A stretch of DNA of 64,000 bases from an uncultured Collinsella sp. (GTDB lineage: Bacteria; Actinomycetota; Coriobacteriia; Coriobacteriales; Coriobacteriaceae): positions 1 to 64,000 of the forward strand of contig CABUUB010000001.1 in assembly GCA_902494625.1 (NCBI GenBank), written 5' to 3'. The stretch's first letter is position 1; the number at the start of each line of letters is the position of its first letter. Shown piece after piece: positions 1-9,040 of the stretch. The notes beneath the pieces were generated by a model. The model searched no databases. It was not told where the DNA came from and saw only the letters and a list, made by a program, of their open reading frames with translations. A program made the translations under genes and the position numbers.

Positions 1-58
1 CCGGTGTTTTCATCTGAACGACTTTGCGCAGCAACCGGAGTGAAGATGAAAACACCGG
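1..58. repeat. 15-bp perfect inverted repeat at window edge
   Basis: Bases 1-15 and 44-58 are exact reverse complements (ccggtgttttcatct / agatgaaaacaccgg) with a 28-nt loop. The hairpin may continue past the left edge. It could be the terminator of an upstream gene, a leader structure of purE or a small dispersed palindrome. There is no T-run directly after it on the plus strand, so a plus-strand terminator is not clearly supported. Confidence 0.6.
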
Positions 59-99
59 GCCGCCGCAGAGCACCCACAGACCGCAGGGACGGGAGCAGC

Positions 100-105
100 T
101 ATACT
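100..105 (+). promoter_or_regulatory. candidate -10 element upstream of purE
   Basis: TATACT lies 64 nt upstream of the purE start and next to a short dyad (actact-ctc-agtagt, 104-118). I see no convincing -35 hexamer at normal spacing, so this is weak. Confidence 0.25.
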
Positions 106-168
106 ACTCTCAGTAGTTAAGGGGCGCGGATTCGCCGCGTCACCGCTCTCAACAGGAGGTCTTTGTTT

Positions 169-633
169 ATGGCAGATCAGAAGCCGGTTGTCGGGATCAT
201 CATGGGCTCCAAGTCCGATCTGGGCGTTATGGAAGGTTGCACCGCCGAGCTCGAGGCGCTGGGTGTGCCCTACGAGCTCGTGATCGCGAGTGCGCATCGC
301 ACGCCGGCAAAGGTCCACGAGTGGGCCTCGACTGCTGCCGACCGCGGCATCAAGGTGATTATCGCTGCCGCCGGCAAGGCTGCTCACCTGGGCGGTGTCG
401 TGGCTGCGTTTACGCCGCTGCCGGTTATCGGCGTGCCTATGAAGACGAGCGATCTGGGTGGTATGGACTCGCTGCTGTCGATGGTGCAGATGCCCTCGGG
501 CGTGCCCGTTGCCTGTGTGGCCATCAACGGTGCCAAGAACGCTGCCATTTACGCCACGCAGATCCTGGGCGCCTGCGACCCCGAGTACCGCAAGGTTATC
601 GAGAAGATGAAACAGGAGATGGCTGACGCCTAA
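169..633 (+). CDS. purE: N5-carboxyaminoimidazole ribonucleotide mutase (PurE)
   Basis: A 154-residue class I PurE, which moves the carboxyl group of N5-CAIR to C4 to make CAIR in de novo purine synthesis. The N-terminal nucleotide-binding loop GSKSD (about residues 13-17) and the catalytic SAHRTP motif (41-46, His43) are intact, and the length is normal for the small bacterial form. The ATG at 169 is chosen because AGGAGGT at 154-160 sits 8 nt upstream; a TTG six bases earlier is in frame but has no usable spacing. The enzyme needs a PurK partner, which is not in this window. The other purine genes (purF-purM-purN) lie 3 kb downstream, separated by three unrelated genes. Confidence 0.96.
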   Translation: MADQKPVVGIIMGSKSDLGVMEGCTAELEALGVPYELVIASAHRTPAKVHEWASTAADRGIKVIIAAAGKAAHLGGVVAAFTPLPVIGVPMKTSDLGGMDSLLSMVQMPSGVPVACVAINGAKNAAIYATQILGACDPEYRKVIEKMKQEMADA

Positions 634-669
634 GCGCTCTGCCAGTCCATTTGCAGCATAAGGAGAGCC

Positions 670-1668
670 ATGTCCGACTATCAGGGAAAGCGTTTTTCGG
701 CTTCTCGGATTCCCGATCCAGCCAAGTCGGGAGCAGCCCGCGCGCCGCAGCAGGGTCGGACATCCTCTCCTCAGCAGCCGCGCGCGCCGCGTCCCGTGAC
801 GCCGGCGAAGCATCGCCGTCAGGATACGCCGGCTGCATATCGCCCTTCGTCATACAGTACGGCCAAGAAGTCACCTCGCTCTTCGGCGCATACCGCGCCA
901 TCGAGCTATACCGAGCCGCCGCGCAAAAAGCGCCGCTCCGTCATTCCCATTCTGCTCATCATCATCGGCATCGGCCTGATCGTTGCCGCTGCCGCCATCT
1001 TTATCAACGCGCAGATTGGCTACAAGCAGGCGAGCGAGTCGTATCAAAAGATCGAAAAGCAATATGTGAGTGACAAGGACGCCAGCGGCGTGCCGATTAT
1101 CGACTTCAACGCGCTTGCCCAGACAAATCCCGAGGTTGTGGGTTGGATTTACGCGCCCGGCACTAACATCAACTACCCCGTGGTGCAGACCAACAACAAT
1201 TCCAAGTACCTCAACACGCTGTTCGACGGCACCGCCAATGCCTCGGGAGCCATCTTCTTGGATAGCGACGACACCGCGCCGGGCATGGTGGATCAGCAGA
1301 CCACGATTTACGGTCATCATATGAACGACGGTTCGATGTTCAACGTGATTTCGGATACGACCGATCAAGCGACGTTCGACAGCATGGAATACGTGTACTA
1401 CATCACGCGCGATGCGACGTATAAGTTGCGCCCGCTGGCGACCAAGGTGGTCGAGGACACGTATGCCAAGGCGCGCACGCCCAACTTTGAGGGCGATGAC
1501 GGACTGAAGAATTACCTGTCCGAGATGCTCAACGGTGCCTCGGCCGTGGCGAGCGACGCCACCGAGCGTGTCGCTTCGGCAACCAAGGTCGTAACGCTTG
1601 TGACCTGCCGTTCGCTGTCATTTAGCAATACGCGCGCCGTCATGGTGCTCACGCCGGTCGAGGAATAA
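670..1668 (+). CDS. srtB: class B sortase
   Basis: A 332-residue membrane-anchored cysteine transpeptidase that would join secreted proteins to the cell wall or pilins to each other. The N-terminal 85 residues are Pro/Ser/Arg-rich and cytosolic; one membrane helix spans about 92-114; the sortase fold follows. The catalytic residues are visible: His216 in YGHH, Cys313 in LVTC and Arg322 in NTRAVM. The long helix between His and Cys fits class B. It starts 36 nt after purE with an AGGAGAGCC-type ribosome site, so it may be co-transcribed. The long basic Ser/Pro tail before the membrane helix is unusual. Its substrate cannot be read from the sequence; the LAATG protein at 30372 is a possible but unproven candidate. 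Confidence 0.92.
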   Translation: MSDYQGKRFSASRIPDPAKSGAARAPQQGRTSSPQQPRAPRPVTPAKHRRQDTPAAYRPSSYSTAKKSPRSSAHTAPSSYTEPPRKKRRSVIPILLIIIGIGLIVAAAAIFINAQIGYKQASESYQKIEKQYVSDKDASGVPIIDFNALAQTNPEVVGWIYAPGTNINYPVVQTNNNSKYLNTLFDGTANASGAIFLDSDDTAPGMVDQQTTIYGHHMNDGSMFNVISDTTDQATFDSMEYVYYITRDATYKLRPLATKVVEDTYAKARTPNFEGDDGLKNYLSEMLNGASAVASDATERVASATKVVTLVTCRSLSFSNTRAVMVLTPVEE

Positions 1669-1721
1669 AGTATCCGGGCCCCGTCCCAAAAAGACTACCC
1701 TGGAAATCAAAAGGAGAAATG

Positions 1722-2138
1722 ATGCTTGAGAACGGCAAATCGATGCCTTCGGTTGATGCTTGGCTGCGCGAAGCCAAGGCCGATGTTTCGGCGGCTGATT
1801 GTGGGATGTACCTGACACACAACGGCGTGGTGCGCGCGACGCCTAAGTCCGAGGTGCGTGGGGTCGAGACGGATGGTGTGGCGCCTGGACATAAGGTGGG
1901 CGGCATGGTGTTTGGCTTCGATGCCGAAAAGGTGCAGGCCGCTATCGAGGCAACGCGCGCGATGCCGGGTATCGGCTATGTGCGCGTGTGGCTGGCGAGT
2001 GGCGAGCTTACCGTGGGCGACGACATCATGCTCGTGCTCATTGGCGGAGACATTCGCCCGCATGTGGTCGATGCGCTGCAGGCGCTCGTCGGTACCATCA
2101 AAAATGAGTGTGTGAGCGAGGTCGAGCGCGAGGCGTAA
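1722..2138 (+). CDS. MoaE-like molybdopterin synthase large-subunit family protein
   Basis: A 138-residue protein resembling MoaE, the large subunit of molybdopterin synthase. The HNGVVR segment near residue 34 and the block IGYVRVWLASGELTVGDD followed by IRPHVVDALQALV correspond to the MoaE core. It is short and no moaD or other moa gene is nearby, so a role in molybdenum cofactor synthesis is not certain; a stand-alone coriobacterial paralogue is equally possible. Two ATGs are adjacent (1719 and 1722). AAGGAG at 1711-1716 is only 2 nt from the first and 5 nt from the second, so 1722 is preferred. It lies 50 nt after the sortase gene and ends before a strong terminator. Confidence 0.7.
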   Translation: MLENGKSMPSVDAWLREAKADVSAADCGMYLTHNGVVRATPKSEVRGVETDGVAPGHKVGGMVFGFDAEKVQAAIEATRAMPGIGYVRVWLASGELTVGDDIMLVLIGGDIRPHVVDALQALVGTIKNECVSEVEREA

Positions 2139-2162
2139 GGCCGGCAGCGGCACTCGCCAACA

Positions 2163-2203
2163 AAAAGCCCGCTGGCAGTTCATCAGTCTGCCAGCGGGCT
2201 TTT
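2163..2203. terminator. bidirectional rho-independent terminator
   Basis: A 16-bp perfect stem (aaaagcccgctggcag with its complement) with a 9-nt loop and A/T runs on both sides. It sits between the convergent MoaE-like and CmpB-family genes and should stop transcription from both. Confidence 0.92.
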
Positions 2204-2236
2204 CTGTGCGTTGGAAAATCTCGGCATTGCGTGGCG

Positions 2237-3466
2237 CTACACGCGCGTCGCATCCTTGGGGCTCATGGTCATGCTCTGGAAACGGTTCTCCATGTAGTCG
2301 TTATCAAAATATTTGCCGTAGAACTGCGCGACGGGAATATCCGGCTCCGTGCCGTTGACGCGCTGGTACCAGTAGTCGAGCGATTGCAGCGTCATGACGC
2401 CGTCGACCAGCATAATGACGGTAAAGATGACGGTAGCCGAGTAGCGACTCTTCCACGGAATCATGTTGATGAGCTTGAGCAGCCTCGGCAGCAGCAGCTT
2501 GATCCAGATAAGGCCACCCAGGCCCCACAGGCAGGCAAAGCCCGTGCAGGTGCGTCCGCCCGTAAGGACGGCGAGTGGGTCGGGCATGCCGAACAGCTTC
2601 ATGTGCGAGTAGCTCCACGAGACCACGCCAAATGAGGTCTGCATAAACCAGCCCACGAACACCTCAAAGCTCGCGCCGAGCACAGCGCTTACCAGGAAAA
2701 TGATGATGGGGTTCTTTTTATAGAAGCGGTTGAGCACCATGGTCATGAGTACGGCACCAAAGCCATAGATGGGGCTGAAGGGACCAAACAGCATGCCGGC
2801 GCGGTCCTGGTAGACGCCTGGGTCGTTGACCGTCATGTGCCAGATGTCCTCGGCGATCAGGCCGAGCACGCAGCAGATGAGGAATACCCAGAACAGGTTG
2901 AAGTAGTTGAGCTTGATGTAGCCCTCGCCGGTTTCGTCGCGGCCGAGCATGCCCTCGGCGGCGGCGTCGCGGTCGAGCATCTCCTGCAGGCGGCGCTGCA
3001 GTTCGCGCTCCTGGCGAAGCGTAGGATCGACGGTGGCTGAAAGCGCGATGAGGATACCGAGCTGAATAGCGGGACGAAGCAAGAAGAGCCCGATACCTTG
3101 GAGCATCACGTCGACCAAAAGCTCGACGACGGTGAATGCAATAAGGATGTAGGACAGGCGGGCGGCGTTGCGGCGCTGGTTTTTGATAAGGTCCAGGCCA
3201 AAGATGATCAGGATGACGGCACTTGCCGCAGAGAGCATGATGCCGGCGACGATGAGTCCAACCGCGACGAGCGTGTTGTCGCCGAGCTTGGCAGCGGCGT
3301 TGCCGTTAATGAGCGCGGTGATGACCTGCCACATAAAGGCGGCGACCGACGGGAGTGTGCCCACACCGGACAGGATGCACAGGACGGCGTACACCTTAAT
3401 GATGAGGGGAATCTTCTTGACCTCCGTGGCGCTGGGGACGCTGGGGTCGAGTCCGTTTCGATCCAT
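2237..3466 (-). CDS. CmpB-family (putative ABC transporter type IV) integral membrane protein
   Basis: A 409-residue membrane protein. The N-terminal half holds about four hydrophobic helices and a charged linker (about 165-190, rich in Arg/Glu). The C-terminal half matches the ABC_trans_CmpB family: the FGPFSPIYGFGAVL region, the FEVFVGWFMQ helix and the FACLWGLGGLIW helix are typical. The biochemical role of the family is not known, and no ABC ATPase lies next to it, so the transporter label is nominal. The start has AAAGG 7 nt upstream. It is a single-gene unit, convergent with the MoaE-like gene and divergent from purF. Confidence 0.75.
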   Translation of the reverse strand: MDRNGLDPSVPSATEVKKIPLIIKVYAVLCILSGVGTLPSVAAFMWQVITALINGNAAAKLGDNTLVAVGLIVAGIMLSAASAVILIIFGLDLIKNQRRNAARLSYILIAFTVVELLVDVMLQGIGLFLLRPAIQLGILIALSATVDPTLRQERELQRRLQEMLDRDAAAEGMLGRDETGEGYIKLNYFNLFWVFLICCVLGLIAEDIWHMTVNDPGVYQDRAGMLFGPFSPIYGFGAVLMTMVLNRFYKKNPIIIFLVSAVLGASFEVFVGWFMQTSFGVVSWSYSHMKLFGMPDPLAVLTGGRTCTGFACLWGLGGLIWIKLLLPRLLKLINMIPWKSRYSATVIFTVIMLVDGVMTLQSLDYWYQRVNGTEPDIPVAQFYGKYFDNDYMENRFQSMTMSPKDATRV

Positions 3467-3704
3467 ACAGAACCTTTCTCGCTTTGTCCTAGATTACAAG
3501 GATACGCCGTCGACCTGCCAAAAGACAGGACGAACGTCCCAATTGCAACAATGCAACCCTCAACGGTGGACGCGGCGGCCATCTGGGGGCGCGGGCGCTT
3601 GCACTGGACAGACCGATAAAATGTTTGGCCGCAAAACGGATTATTAGCTCGGTGGGCTTTTAAAAAGCGCTGCTCATGCGCTGGGGAGCGCGTCGCGCCG
3701 TGCG

Positions 3705-3710
3705 TATAAT
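3705..3710 (+). promoter_or_regulatory. candidate purF promoter (-10)
   Basis: A perfect TATAAT 42 nt upstream of the purF ATG. The hexamer 17 bp further upstream (tgggga) matches the -35 consensus poorly, so an activator or an extended -10 may be involved. The 285-nt divergent region 3467-3751 shows no other clear structure. Confidence 0.5.
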
Positions 3711-3751
3711 AAGGCGGGTAACGCCAAAATACGAGGCTCTGAGGGGATGCC

Positions 3752-5422
3752 ATGTCTCAAGAAACCATCCGCGCGGCCGAGCGCGCCGCGGGACAGGTGA
3801 ACGCCATGTCGACGTATGATCCGGACTCCGACCAGCTGCATGAGGAATGCGGCGTTTTTGGTGTCTGGGCGCCCGATCGCGACGTGGCTCGACTGACGTA
3901 CTTTGGCCTGCGTGCACTGCAGCACCGCGGCCAAGAATCGGCGGGAATCGCCGTTGGTGACGGCGGTACGGTTATGGTCCGCAAGGATCTGGGCCTGCTC
4001 GACCGTGTGTTCTCCAATGCCGACTTGTCGACGCTCTCCGGTCAGCTGGCCGTGGGTCATGTGCGCTACGGCACCGCCGGCGCCAAGAGCTGGGAAGCCT
4101 CTCAGCCGCACCTCTCTACCATCAATAGCGTCATTATCGCGCTCGCGCACAACGGCACCCTCGTCAACACCGACGAGCTGCGCCGCCAGCTGATCGAGCT
4201 GGGCGTGCCGTTTCTCTCCAACTCGGATTCCGAGGTCGCGACCAAACTCATCGGCTACTTTACTCAGCGTACAGGCCATCTGCGCGAGGGCATTCGCAAG
4301 ACCATGGAGCTCGTGCGCGGCGGCTACGCCATGACGCTCATCAACGAGCAGGCGCTCTACGCATTCCGCGATCCGCACGGCATTCGCCCGCTCGTGCTGG
4401 GCAAGCTGGTGGACGAGGGCCTGGACCAGGCCGATGCCGCATCCGTTTCGCAGCTGCCGTCGCAGGACGGCGCCGCGACGGTCGACGCCACCACCCATGT
4501 CACCCGCGCCGGCGGCTGGGTCGTCGCCTCCGAAACTTGTGCGCTCGACATTGTGGGCGCCGAGTACGTCCGCGACGTCCGTCCCGGTGAGATTTTGCGC
4601 ATCAGCGCCGAGGGCCTTGTGTCCGAGCAAGGCGTGCCTGCCGCCGAAGAGCCTGCTAACTGCATCTTTGAGCAGGTCTACTTCGCTCGCCCCGACTCCA
4701 TCATGAACGGCAAGAGCGTCTACGCCTGCCGCTATGACATGGGTCGTCAGCTGGCACATGAGGAGCCCGTCGAGGCCGACCTGGTCATCGGCGTGCCCGA
4801 CTCCGGCCTGCCGCCCGCGGAGGGCTATTCGCACGAGAGCGGCATTCCCTTTGGCGAGGGCCTCATCAAGAATCGCTATGTGGGCCGTACGTTTATCGAG
4901 CCTACGCAGGAGCTGCGTGCCATGGGCGTGCGTATGAAGCTCAACCCGCTGCGCGACAACATCGAAGGCAAGCGCCTAGTCGTCATCGACGACTCCATCG
5001 TCCGCGGTACCACCATGGTGCAGCTCGTCAAGATGCTGCGCAACGCCGGCGCCAAGGAGATTCATATCCGCATCAACTCGCCCGAGGTCATCTGGCCGTG
5101 CTTCTATGGTATTGATACCGACGTGCAGTCGCAGCTTATCAGCGCCAACAAGACGGTCGACGAGATCTGCGAGTACATTGGCGCCGATTCGCTGGCCTTC
5201 CTTTCGGTCGAGGGCCTGCTGAAGGTCATGCCCAAGGGCGGCTACTGCGATGCGTGCTTTACCGGACGCTACCCCGTGGCGATTCCCGAGAGCTTTGGCC
5301 GCGACAAGTTTATGGAGGGCTTTAAGCCCCGCAACCTGGATAAGCCGCTGCACTTTGACGACGACGCCGTGGTCGAGAAATACGACGACCGCAGCTGGGA
5401 AGAGAAGCACGGCGAGGCCTAA
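3752..5422 (+). CDS. purF: amidophosphoribosyltransferase (PurF)
   Basis: First committed step of purine synthesis: PRPP plus glutamine gives phosphoribosylamine. Of 556 residues, the first 32 look like a propeptide, with the nucleophile Cys33 in HEECGVFG exposed after cleavage. The class II glutamine amidotransferase domain runs to about 245, followed by the phosphoribosyltransferase domain with the PRPP loop VVIDDSIVRGTT. Four cysteines (in ANCIFEQ, WPCFYG and YCDACFTG) match the [4Fe-4S] ligands of the Bacillus subtilis enzyme, so this is the oxygen-sensitive Fe-S form. A roughly 35-residue insertion (about 220-255) separates the glutaminase strands. The start has GAGGGG 5 nt upstream; Met19 is an alternative that would give a shorter, more usual propeptide. 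First gene of purF-purM-purN. Confidence 0.97.
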   Translation: MSQETIRAAERAAGQVNAMSTYDPDSDQLHEECGVFGVWAPDRDVARLTYFGLRALQHRGQESAGIAVGDGGTVMVRKDLGLLDRVFSNADLSTLSGQLAVGHVRYGTAGAKSWEASQPHLSTINSVIIALAHNGTLVNTDELRRQLIELGVPFLSNSDSEVATKLIGYFTQRTGHLREGIRKTMELVRGGYAMTLINEQALYAFRDPHGIRPLVLGKLVDEGLDQADAASVSQLPSQDGAATVDATTHVTRAGGWVVASETCALDIVGAEYVRDVRPGEILRISAEGLVSEQGVPAAEEPANCIFEQVYFARPDSIMNGKSVYACRYDMGRQLAHEEPVEADLVIGVPDSGLPPAEGYSHESGIPFGEGLIKNRYVGRTFIEPTQELRAMGVRMKLNPLRDNIEGKRLVVIDDSIVRGTTMVQLVKMLRNAGAKEIHIRINSPEVIWPCFYGIDTDVQSQLISANKTVDEICEYIGADSLAFLSVEGLLKVMPKGGYCDACFTGRYPVAIPESFGRDKFMEGFKPRNLDKPLHFDDDAVVEKYDDRSWEEKHGEA

Positions 5423-5461
5423 AACCTGCCATGTGGGGACAGGTTTATTTTGGTAGGTTTT
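5421..5461. repeat. AAACCTGCCA...TGGTAGGTTTT palindromic repeat, copy 1
   Basis: An imperfect inverted repeat (aaaacctgcca / tggtaggtttt) around ggggacaggtttattt, directly after the purF stop. The same design recurs at 34658-34696 and 34822-34859. It may act as a weak hairpin between purF and purM. Confidence 0.7.
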
Positions 5462-5579
5462 ACCTGCTGTTTTGTTGATATGACGGCGCGTGCTGTTATG
5501 GCACGCGCCGAAATGAACGCAACTATGAGTACCGTTTGGCGCCCGCGCGGCGCCACGGTAGTGGGAGAGGAAGGCTCAG

Positions 5580-6683
5580 ATGAGCGACAGCAAGCATGTG
5601 ACGTACGAGGACGCCGGCGTCGATACCGCCGAGGGCGGCCGCGCCGTCGACGCTATCAAGCAGATGGTCAAGGACACCAACCGCCCCGAGGTTATCGGCG
5701 GCATCGGTGGCTTTGGTGGCCTGTTCTCGGCCGCCGCGCTTAAGGATATGGAAGACCCGATCTTGATCAGCGGCACCGACGGCGTGGGCACCAAGCTCGT
5801 GCTCGCCCAGATCATGGACCGTCACGAGACGGTGGGCCAGGACCTGGTCGCCATGTGCGTCAATGACATTTTGGCTTCGGGCGCCGAGCCGCTGTTCTTC
5901 CTGGATTACGTTGCCATCGGTCACATTGAGGCCGAGCACATGGCAAAGATCATCAAGGGCGTGGCCGACGGCTGCAAGCTCGCGGGTTGCGCGCTCGTGG
6001 GCGGCGAGATGGCCGAGCACCCGGGCGTCATGGCCCCCGCCGATTACGACCTCGCCGGCTTTACCGTGGGCGTCGTCGACCGTCCCAAGATGCTCGACCC
6101 CGCGAACGTTCGCCCCGGCGATGTGATCCTGGGCCTGCCCTCCACCGGCGTGCACTCCAACGGCTACTCGCTCGTGCGCAAAGTCATCGGTGTCGACGGC
6201 ATCAAGCCGGGCACACCCGAGGCTGCCGCTAAGGCCGAGGAGCTAAGCCGTCCGCTCGAGGAGCTCGGCGGTGCTTCGCTGGCCGACGCTCTGCTGGCTC
6301 CCACGCGCATTTATGTGAAGCCGATTCTTGAGCTGCTGCGCGGTGGCGCTCCGGTGCACGCGATTGCCCATATCACCGGCGGCGGCATTACCGAGAACCT
6401 CAACCGCGCGCTGGCCGACGACGTCGACGCCGTGGTCACCCGCAACGGCGCCGAGATGGGCTGGGATGTTCCGCCCGTCATCACCTACGTGTCGCGCCAG
6501 GCCGAGCTCGCGCCCAACGAGGCATGCAAGACCTTCAACATGGGCGTCGGCCTGTGCCTGATCGTCGCTCCCGAGGACGAGGCTGCCGTGACCGAGGCAC
6601 TGGTCGCGCTAGGCGAGAAGCCGTTCCGTGTGGGCGAGTGCGTCGAGGGCTCCGGTAAGGTCGTGTACTCCGATGAGCGCTAA
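5580..6683 (+). CDS. purM: phosphoribosylformylglycinamidine cyclo-ligase (AIR synthase, PurM)
   Basis: Makes aminoimidazole ribonucleotide from FGAM and ATP. The 367-residue length is normal. The ATP-binding region GTDGVGTKL (about 63-71), the LVGGEMAEHPG segment and LPSTGVHSNGYSLVR are diagnostic of PurM in the PurM/PurL/SelD superfamily. A GAGGAAGG-type ribosome site precedes the ATG. There are 157 nt after purF, containing a palindromic repeat. It overlaps purN by 11 nt, showing translational coupling. Confidence 0.97.
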   Translation: MSDSKHVTYEDAGVDTAEGGRAVDAIKQMVKDTNRPEVIGGIGGFGGLFSAAALKDMEDPILISGTDGVGTKLVLAQIMDRHETVGQDLVAMCVNDILASGAEPLFFLDYVAIGHIEAEHMAKIIKGVADGCKLAGCALVGGEMAEHPGVMAPADYDLAGFTVGVVDRPKMLDPANVRPGDVILGLPSTGVHSNGYSLVRKVIGVDGIKPGTPEAAAKAEELSRPLEELGGASLADALLAPTRIYVKPILELLRGGAPVHAIAHITGGGITENLNRALADDVDAVVTRNGAEMGWDVPPVITYVSRQAELAPNEACKTFNMGVGLCLIVAPEDEAAVTEALVALGEKPFRVGECVEGSGKVVYSDER

Positions 6684-7371
6684 CGAGCAGATGGCTGATG
6701 CCGAGGGCCTGGGCTTTGTGCCCTATACCCGTCCGACCGGTACCGATACGGCTGAGCCGCTCAAGATCGGCGTGCTTATCAGCGGTTCGGGTACCAACCT
6801 GCAGGCGCTGATCGACCTGATCGCCGCCGGCAAGCTCAACGCTTCGATTGAACTTGTGGTGTCGAGCCGTCCTTCGGCCAAGGGCTTGCAGCGTGCCGAG
6901 CGTGCGGGCATCCAGACACTCACGCTGTCCAAGGATGTCTACGCCGACCCCATCGCTGCTGACGAGATCATCGCGCATGAGCTGCTTGAGCGCGGCTGCG
7001 AATATGTGGTCATGGCCGGCTACATGCGCATGGTGCATACGCCGCTGCTGGCGGCGTTTCCCAACCGCGTGGTCAACTTGCATCCGGCGCTGCTGCCGAG
7101 CTTTACCGGCGCGCATGCGATCGACGATGCCTTTGCGCGCGGCGTCAAGGTGACCGGTGTGACCGTGCATTTTGCCAACGAGATCTACGACAACGGCCCC
7201 ATCATCGCCCAGCGTGCGCTGGCTGTCGAGGAGGGCTGGGACGTCAACACGCTCGAGGAGCACATCCACGCGATCGAGCATGTGCTGTATCCCGAGGTCG
7301 TGCAAATGCTCGCCGACGGTCGCATCCACGTGCTGGAGAGCGGCAAGGTGGCAGTTGACCCGGCGCGCTAG
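6673..7371 (+). CDS. purN: phosphoribosylglycinamide formyltransferase (PurN)
   Basis: Transfers a formyl group from 10-formyltetrahydrofolate to GAR. The 232-residue protein carries the N-terminal ISGSGTNLQAL loop, the catalytic Asn-Leu-His in VVNLHPALLPSF and the catalytic Asp in EIYDNGPII. The ATG at 6673 is inside the last codons of purM (stop 6681-6683); an upstream in-frame Met would run deep into purM and is rejected. About 30 residues precede the Rossmann strand, slightly longer than in E. coli. The gene is followed by a strong terminator and closes the purF-purM-purN unit. Confidence 0.96.
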   Translation: MSANEQMADAEGLGFVPYTRPTGTDTAEPLKIGVLISGSGTNLQALIDLIAAGKLNASIELVVSSRPSAKGLQRAERAGIQTLTLSKDVYADPIAADEIIAHELLERGCEYVVMAGYMRMVHTPLLAAFPNRVVNLHPALLPSFTGAHAIDDAFARGVKVTGVTVHFANEIYDNGPIIAQRALAVEEGWDVNTLEEHIHAIEHVLYPEVVQMLADGRIHVLESGKVAVDPAR

Positions 7372-7418
7372 CGCGTGTAAACGGGTCACCTAGGTTTCTC
7401 TGAGGCGTAAACGACTAT

Positions 7419-7465
7419 AAAGCCGATTGGGGCATATAGAATCACATGTGCCCCAATCGGCTTTT
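7419..7465 (+). terminator. rho-independent terminator after purN
   Basis: A 16-bp perfect stem (aaagccgattggggca and complement) with a 14-nt loop, followed by cttttact. It ends the purine unit and marks the boundary to the zinc-ribbon region. Confidence 0.93.
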
Positions 7466-7518
7466 ACTATCTCTTTGACTTCGGGCTCCTGATAACGTGA
7501 CGGGTGGGACTTCGGAAA

Positions 7519-7680
7519 ATGAGGGCGGTTGGCCGCGAGCATGATATGGATATCAGCGGCGATTTCTCCATCTCGGCAAAAAATGGCTTCAAGTTGAGCA
7601 TCGGCTCGGACTTCGAGGGGGCGGACCTGTTCAGCGAAAATTCTTACACTGACACTCATGCCATGAGCCAGGATAACTAG
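7519..7680 (+). CDS. possible small ORF or gene remnant (53 aa)
   Basis: In the 356-nt gap 7466-7821 the only plus-strand frame worth noting runs from an ATG at 7519 to a TAG at 7678. It encodes a 53-residue acidic peptide containing DFSISAKNGFKLSIGSDFEG. The alternating polar/hydrophobic pattern looks like the tail of a beta-rich domain. There is no clear ribosome site, so this could be the 3' remnant of a lost gene. I do not recognise the family. Confidence 0.2.
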   Translation: MRAVGREHDMDISGDFSISAKNGFKLSIGSDFEGADLFSENSYTDTHAMSQDN

Positions 7681-7821
7681 CCGGTATAGGGTCACTTGAG
7701 TGGGTATGCGTCTGTTCAAGCGGTCCATTGGCTTGCTTAAGAAATGGTTAAACTACGTTGCGTACAGCACGTGAGTAACTTACGACTCAGTGAGACTAAA
7801 GGGAATCGGAGAAGAAAGCCC

Positions 7822-9039
7822 ATGTTTTGCCCCAAATGCGGTAGCAAGATCAGTGACGATGCGCGGTACTGTACCGAATGCGGGCTGCCCTTGGAAGGAC
7901 TCTCGGGTAAAACTGCGGCCAAGGAAGGGTCCGGCGCCGAGCCGCTGGCGCGAGAGTCCTCGTCCGCTGAAGTCATGTTGGAGTCTGCAAATACCGAAAC
8001 GGACTCTGCGATAGGATCCGCGAATGTCGAGTCCACGGCAGAACCGAGTCCCGAGCCGGTCTCGAAGACCGCGGGTAGCGGTCACTCCCAGATGTACAAC
8101 CTCTTTATGCAACGCTGTCAGGTCGGTAACCGCCTGGTGCCGCAGTTTGCTATCATGATCGCCGCATTTTTCGCCGCGGCAGGCATCGCTTACGCTGCTT
8201 TCATGCTCTACAAGAACGTCATCGAGCCCAATCTCCAGCAGCAATCCGTGCAACAGGAGCAAGCGACCGAAAGACCCAAGAAGGACGAGAGGGCGGCCGA
8301 AAAAGTTGTCTATACGTTGGAGGCAAAGTCATTGACGGTGTCTGCTCCGGTCGACCCTATGCTCAATCAGGGCGAGCGGACTGACATGGAATGGTCCTAT
8401 CCGCAACTTAAGAGCTCCGCCAAAGACGACGTCGCAGACAAAATTAACAAGGCGATTCTCGAGCCCCTTCAAATTGATGCGGAGCGAACGAATCGAGCAT
8501 CAGATAATGAGCAATCAGATGCTGAGCTGTACCCCGACGGCGAATTTCCCTGCATATCGAGAAACGTGACGGTTACGTACATGGATGAGAACTATTTTTG
8601 TATCCGTGACGAGCGCTATTCGACGGGATGGGGTCCGCATGGCGACACGTATGTGACTGGTGTTATTTTTGATTTGCATACGGGTGATACTGTCAGCCCT
8701 CAGGACATGTTTGGCATTGATACCGAGGATCTTGCCAGTTCTATGAGTTCGGCAGTTTGGCCGTATCTTACGGAAATGGGCAGAGAGTATCCGTCTGATT
8801 ACAATTCTATGCTCATGCGGAGCAATTCTTCAGACTATTCAATCAAGGGCTCAACATGCTTGTATGTGACATCCAAGGGACTGGTGTATCGCACCGAAGA
8901 CTATGAGCTCGGTTCTTTTGCGGACGGCAATTGCGAGATTTTGGTTGCGTCTTGGGATGATGGGTCTCAAGTGGGGTCCGAAGTAACCCCCGATGAGGTC
9001 AAGGACGGTACAACGGTGAAAGTCGATAAGGAGGACTAA
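7822..9039 (+). CDS. zinc-ribbon membrane protein with DUF3298-like extracellular domain
   Basis: A 405-residue protein. Residues 1-22 form a zinc ribbon (CPKCG...CTECG), then a Ser/Glu-rich linker to about 95, one membrane helix at about 107-128, a short Gln-rich stalk, and an extracellular domain. In that domain, the block RNVTVTYMDENYFCI, GWGPHGDTYVTGVIFDLHTG and DTVSPQDMF resembles the DUF3298/RsiV-like fold that in other bacteria binds extracellular ligands such as lysozyme. The topology would put the zinc ribbon in the cytoplasm. The start at 7822 has GGAGAAG upstream; the longer frame from 7744 lacks any such site. It sits 1 nt before the next zinc-ribbon gene, so the two form an operon. 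Function unknown. Confidence 0.8.
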   Translation: MFCPKCGSKISDDARYCTECGLPLEGLSGKTAAKEGSGAEPLARESSSAEVMLESANTETDSAIGSANVESTAEPSPEPVSKTAGSGHSQMYNLFMQRCQVGNRLVPQFAIMIAAFFAAAGIAYAAFMLYKNVIEPNLQQQSVQQEQATERPKKDERAAEKVVYTLEAKSLTVSAPVDPMLNQGERTDMEWSYPQLKSSAKDDVADKINKAILEPLQIDAERTNRASDNEQSDAELYPDGEFPCISRNVTVTYMDENYFCIRDERYSTGWGPHGDTYVTGVIFDLHTGDTVSPQDMFGIDTEDLASSMSSAVWPYLTEMGREYPSDYNSMLMRSNSSDYSIKGSTCLYVTSKGLVYRTEDYELGSFADGNCEILVASWDDGSQVGSEVTPDEVKDGTTVKVDKED

Positions 9040-9040
9040 C

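Noticed and set aside
7390..7728. 112-aa frame on the minus strand after purN
   Set aside because: It covers the purN terminator, has no ribosome site and no domain.
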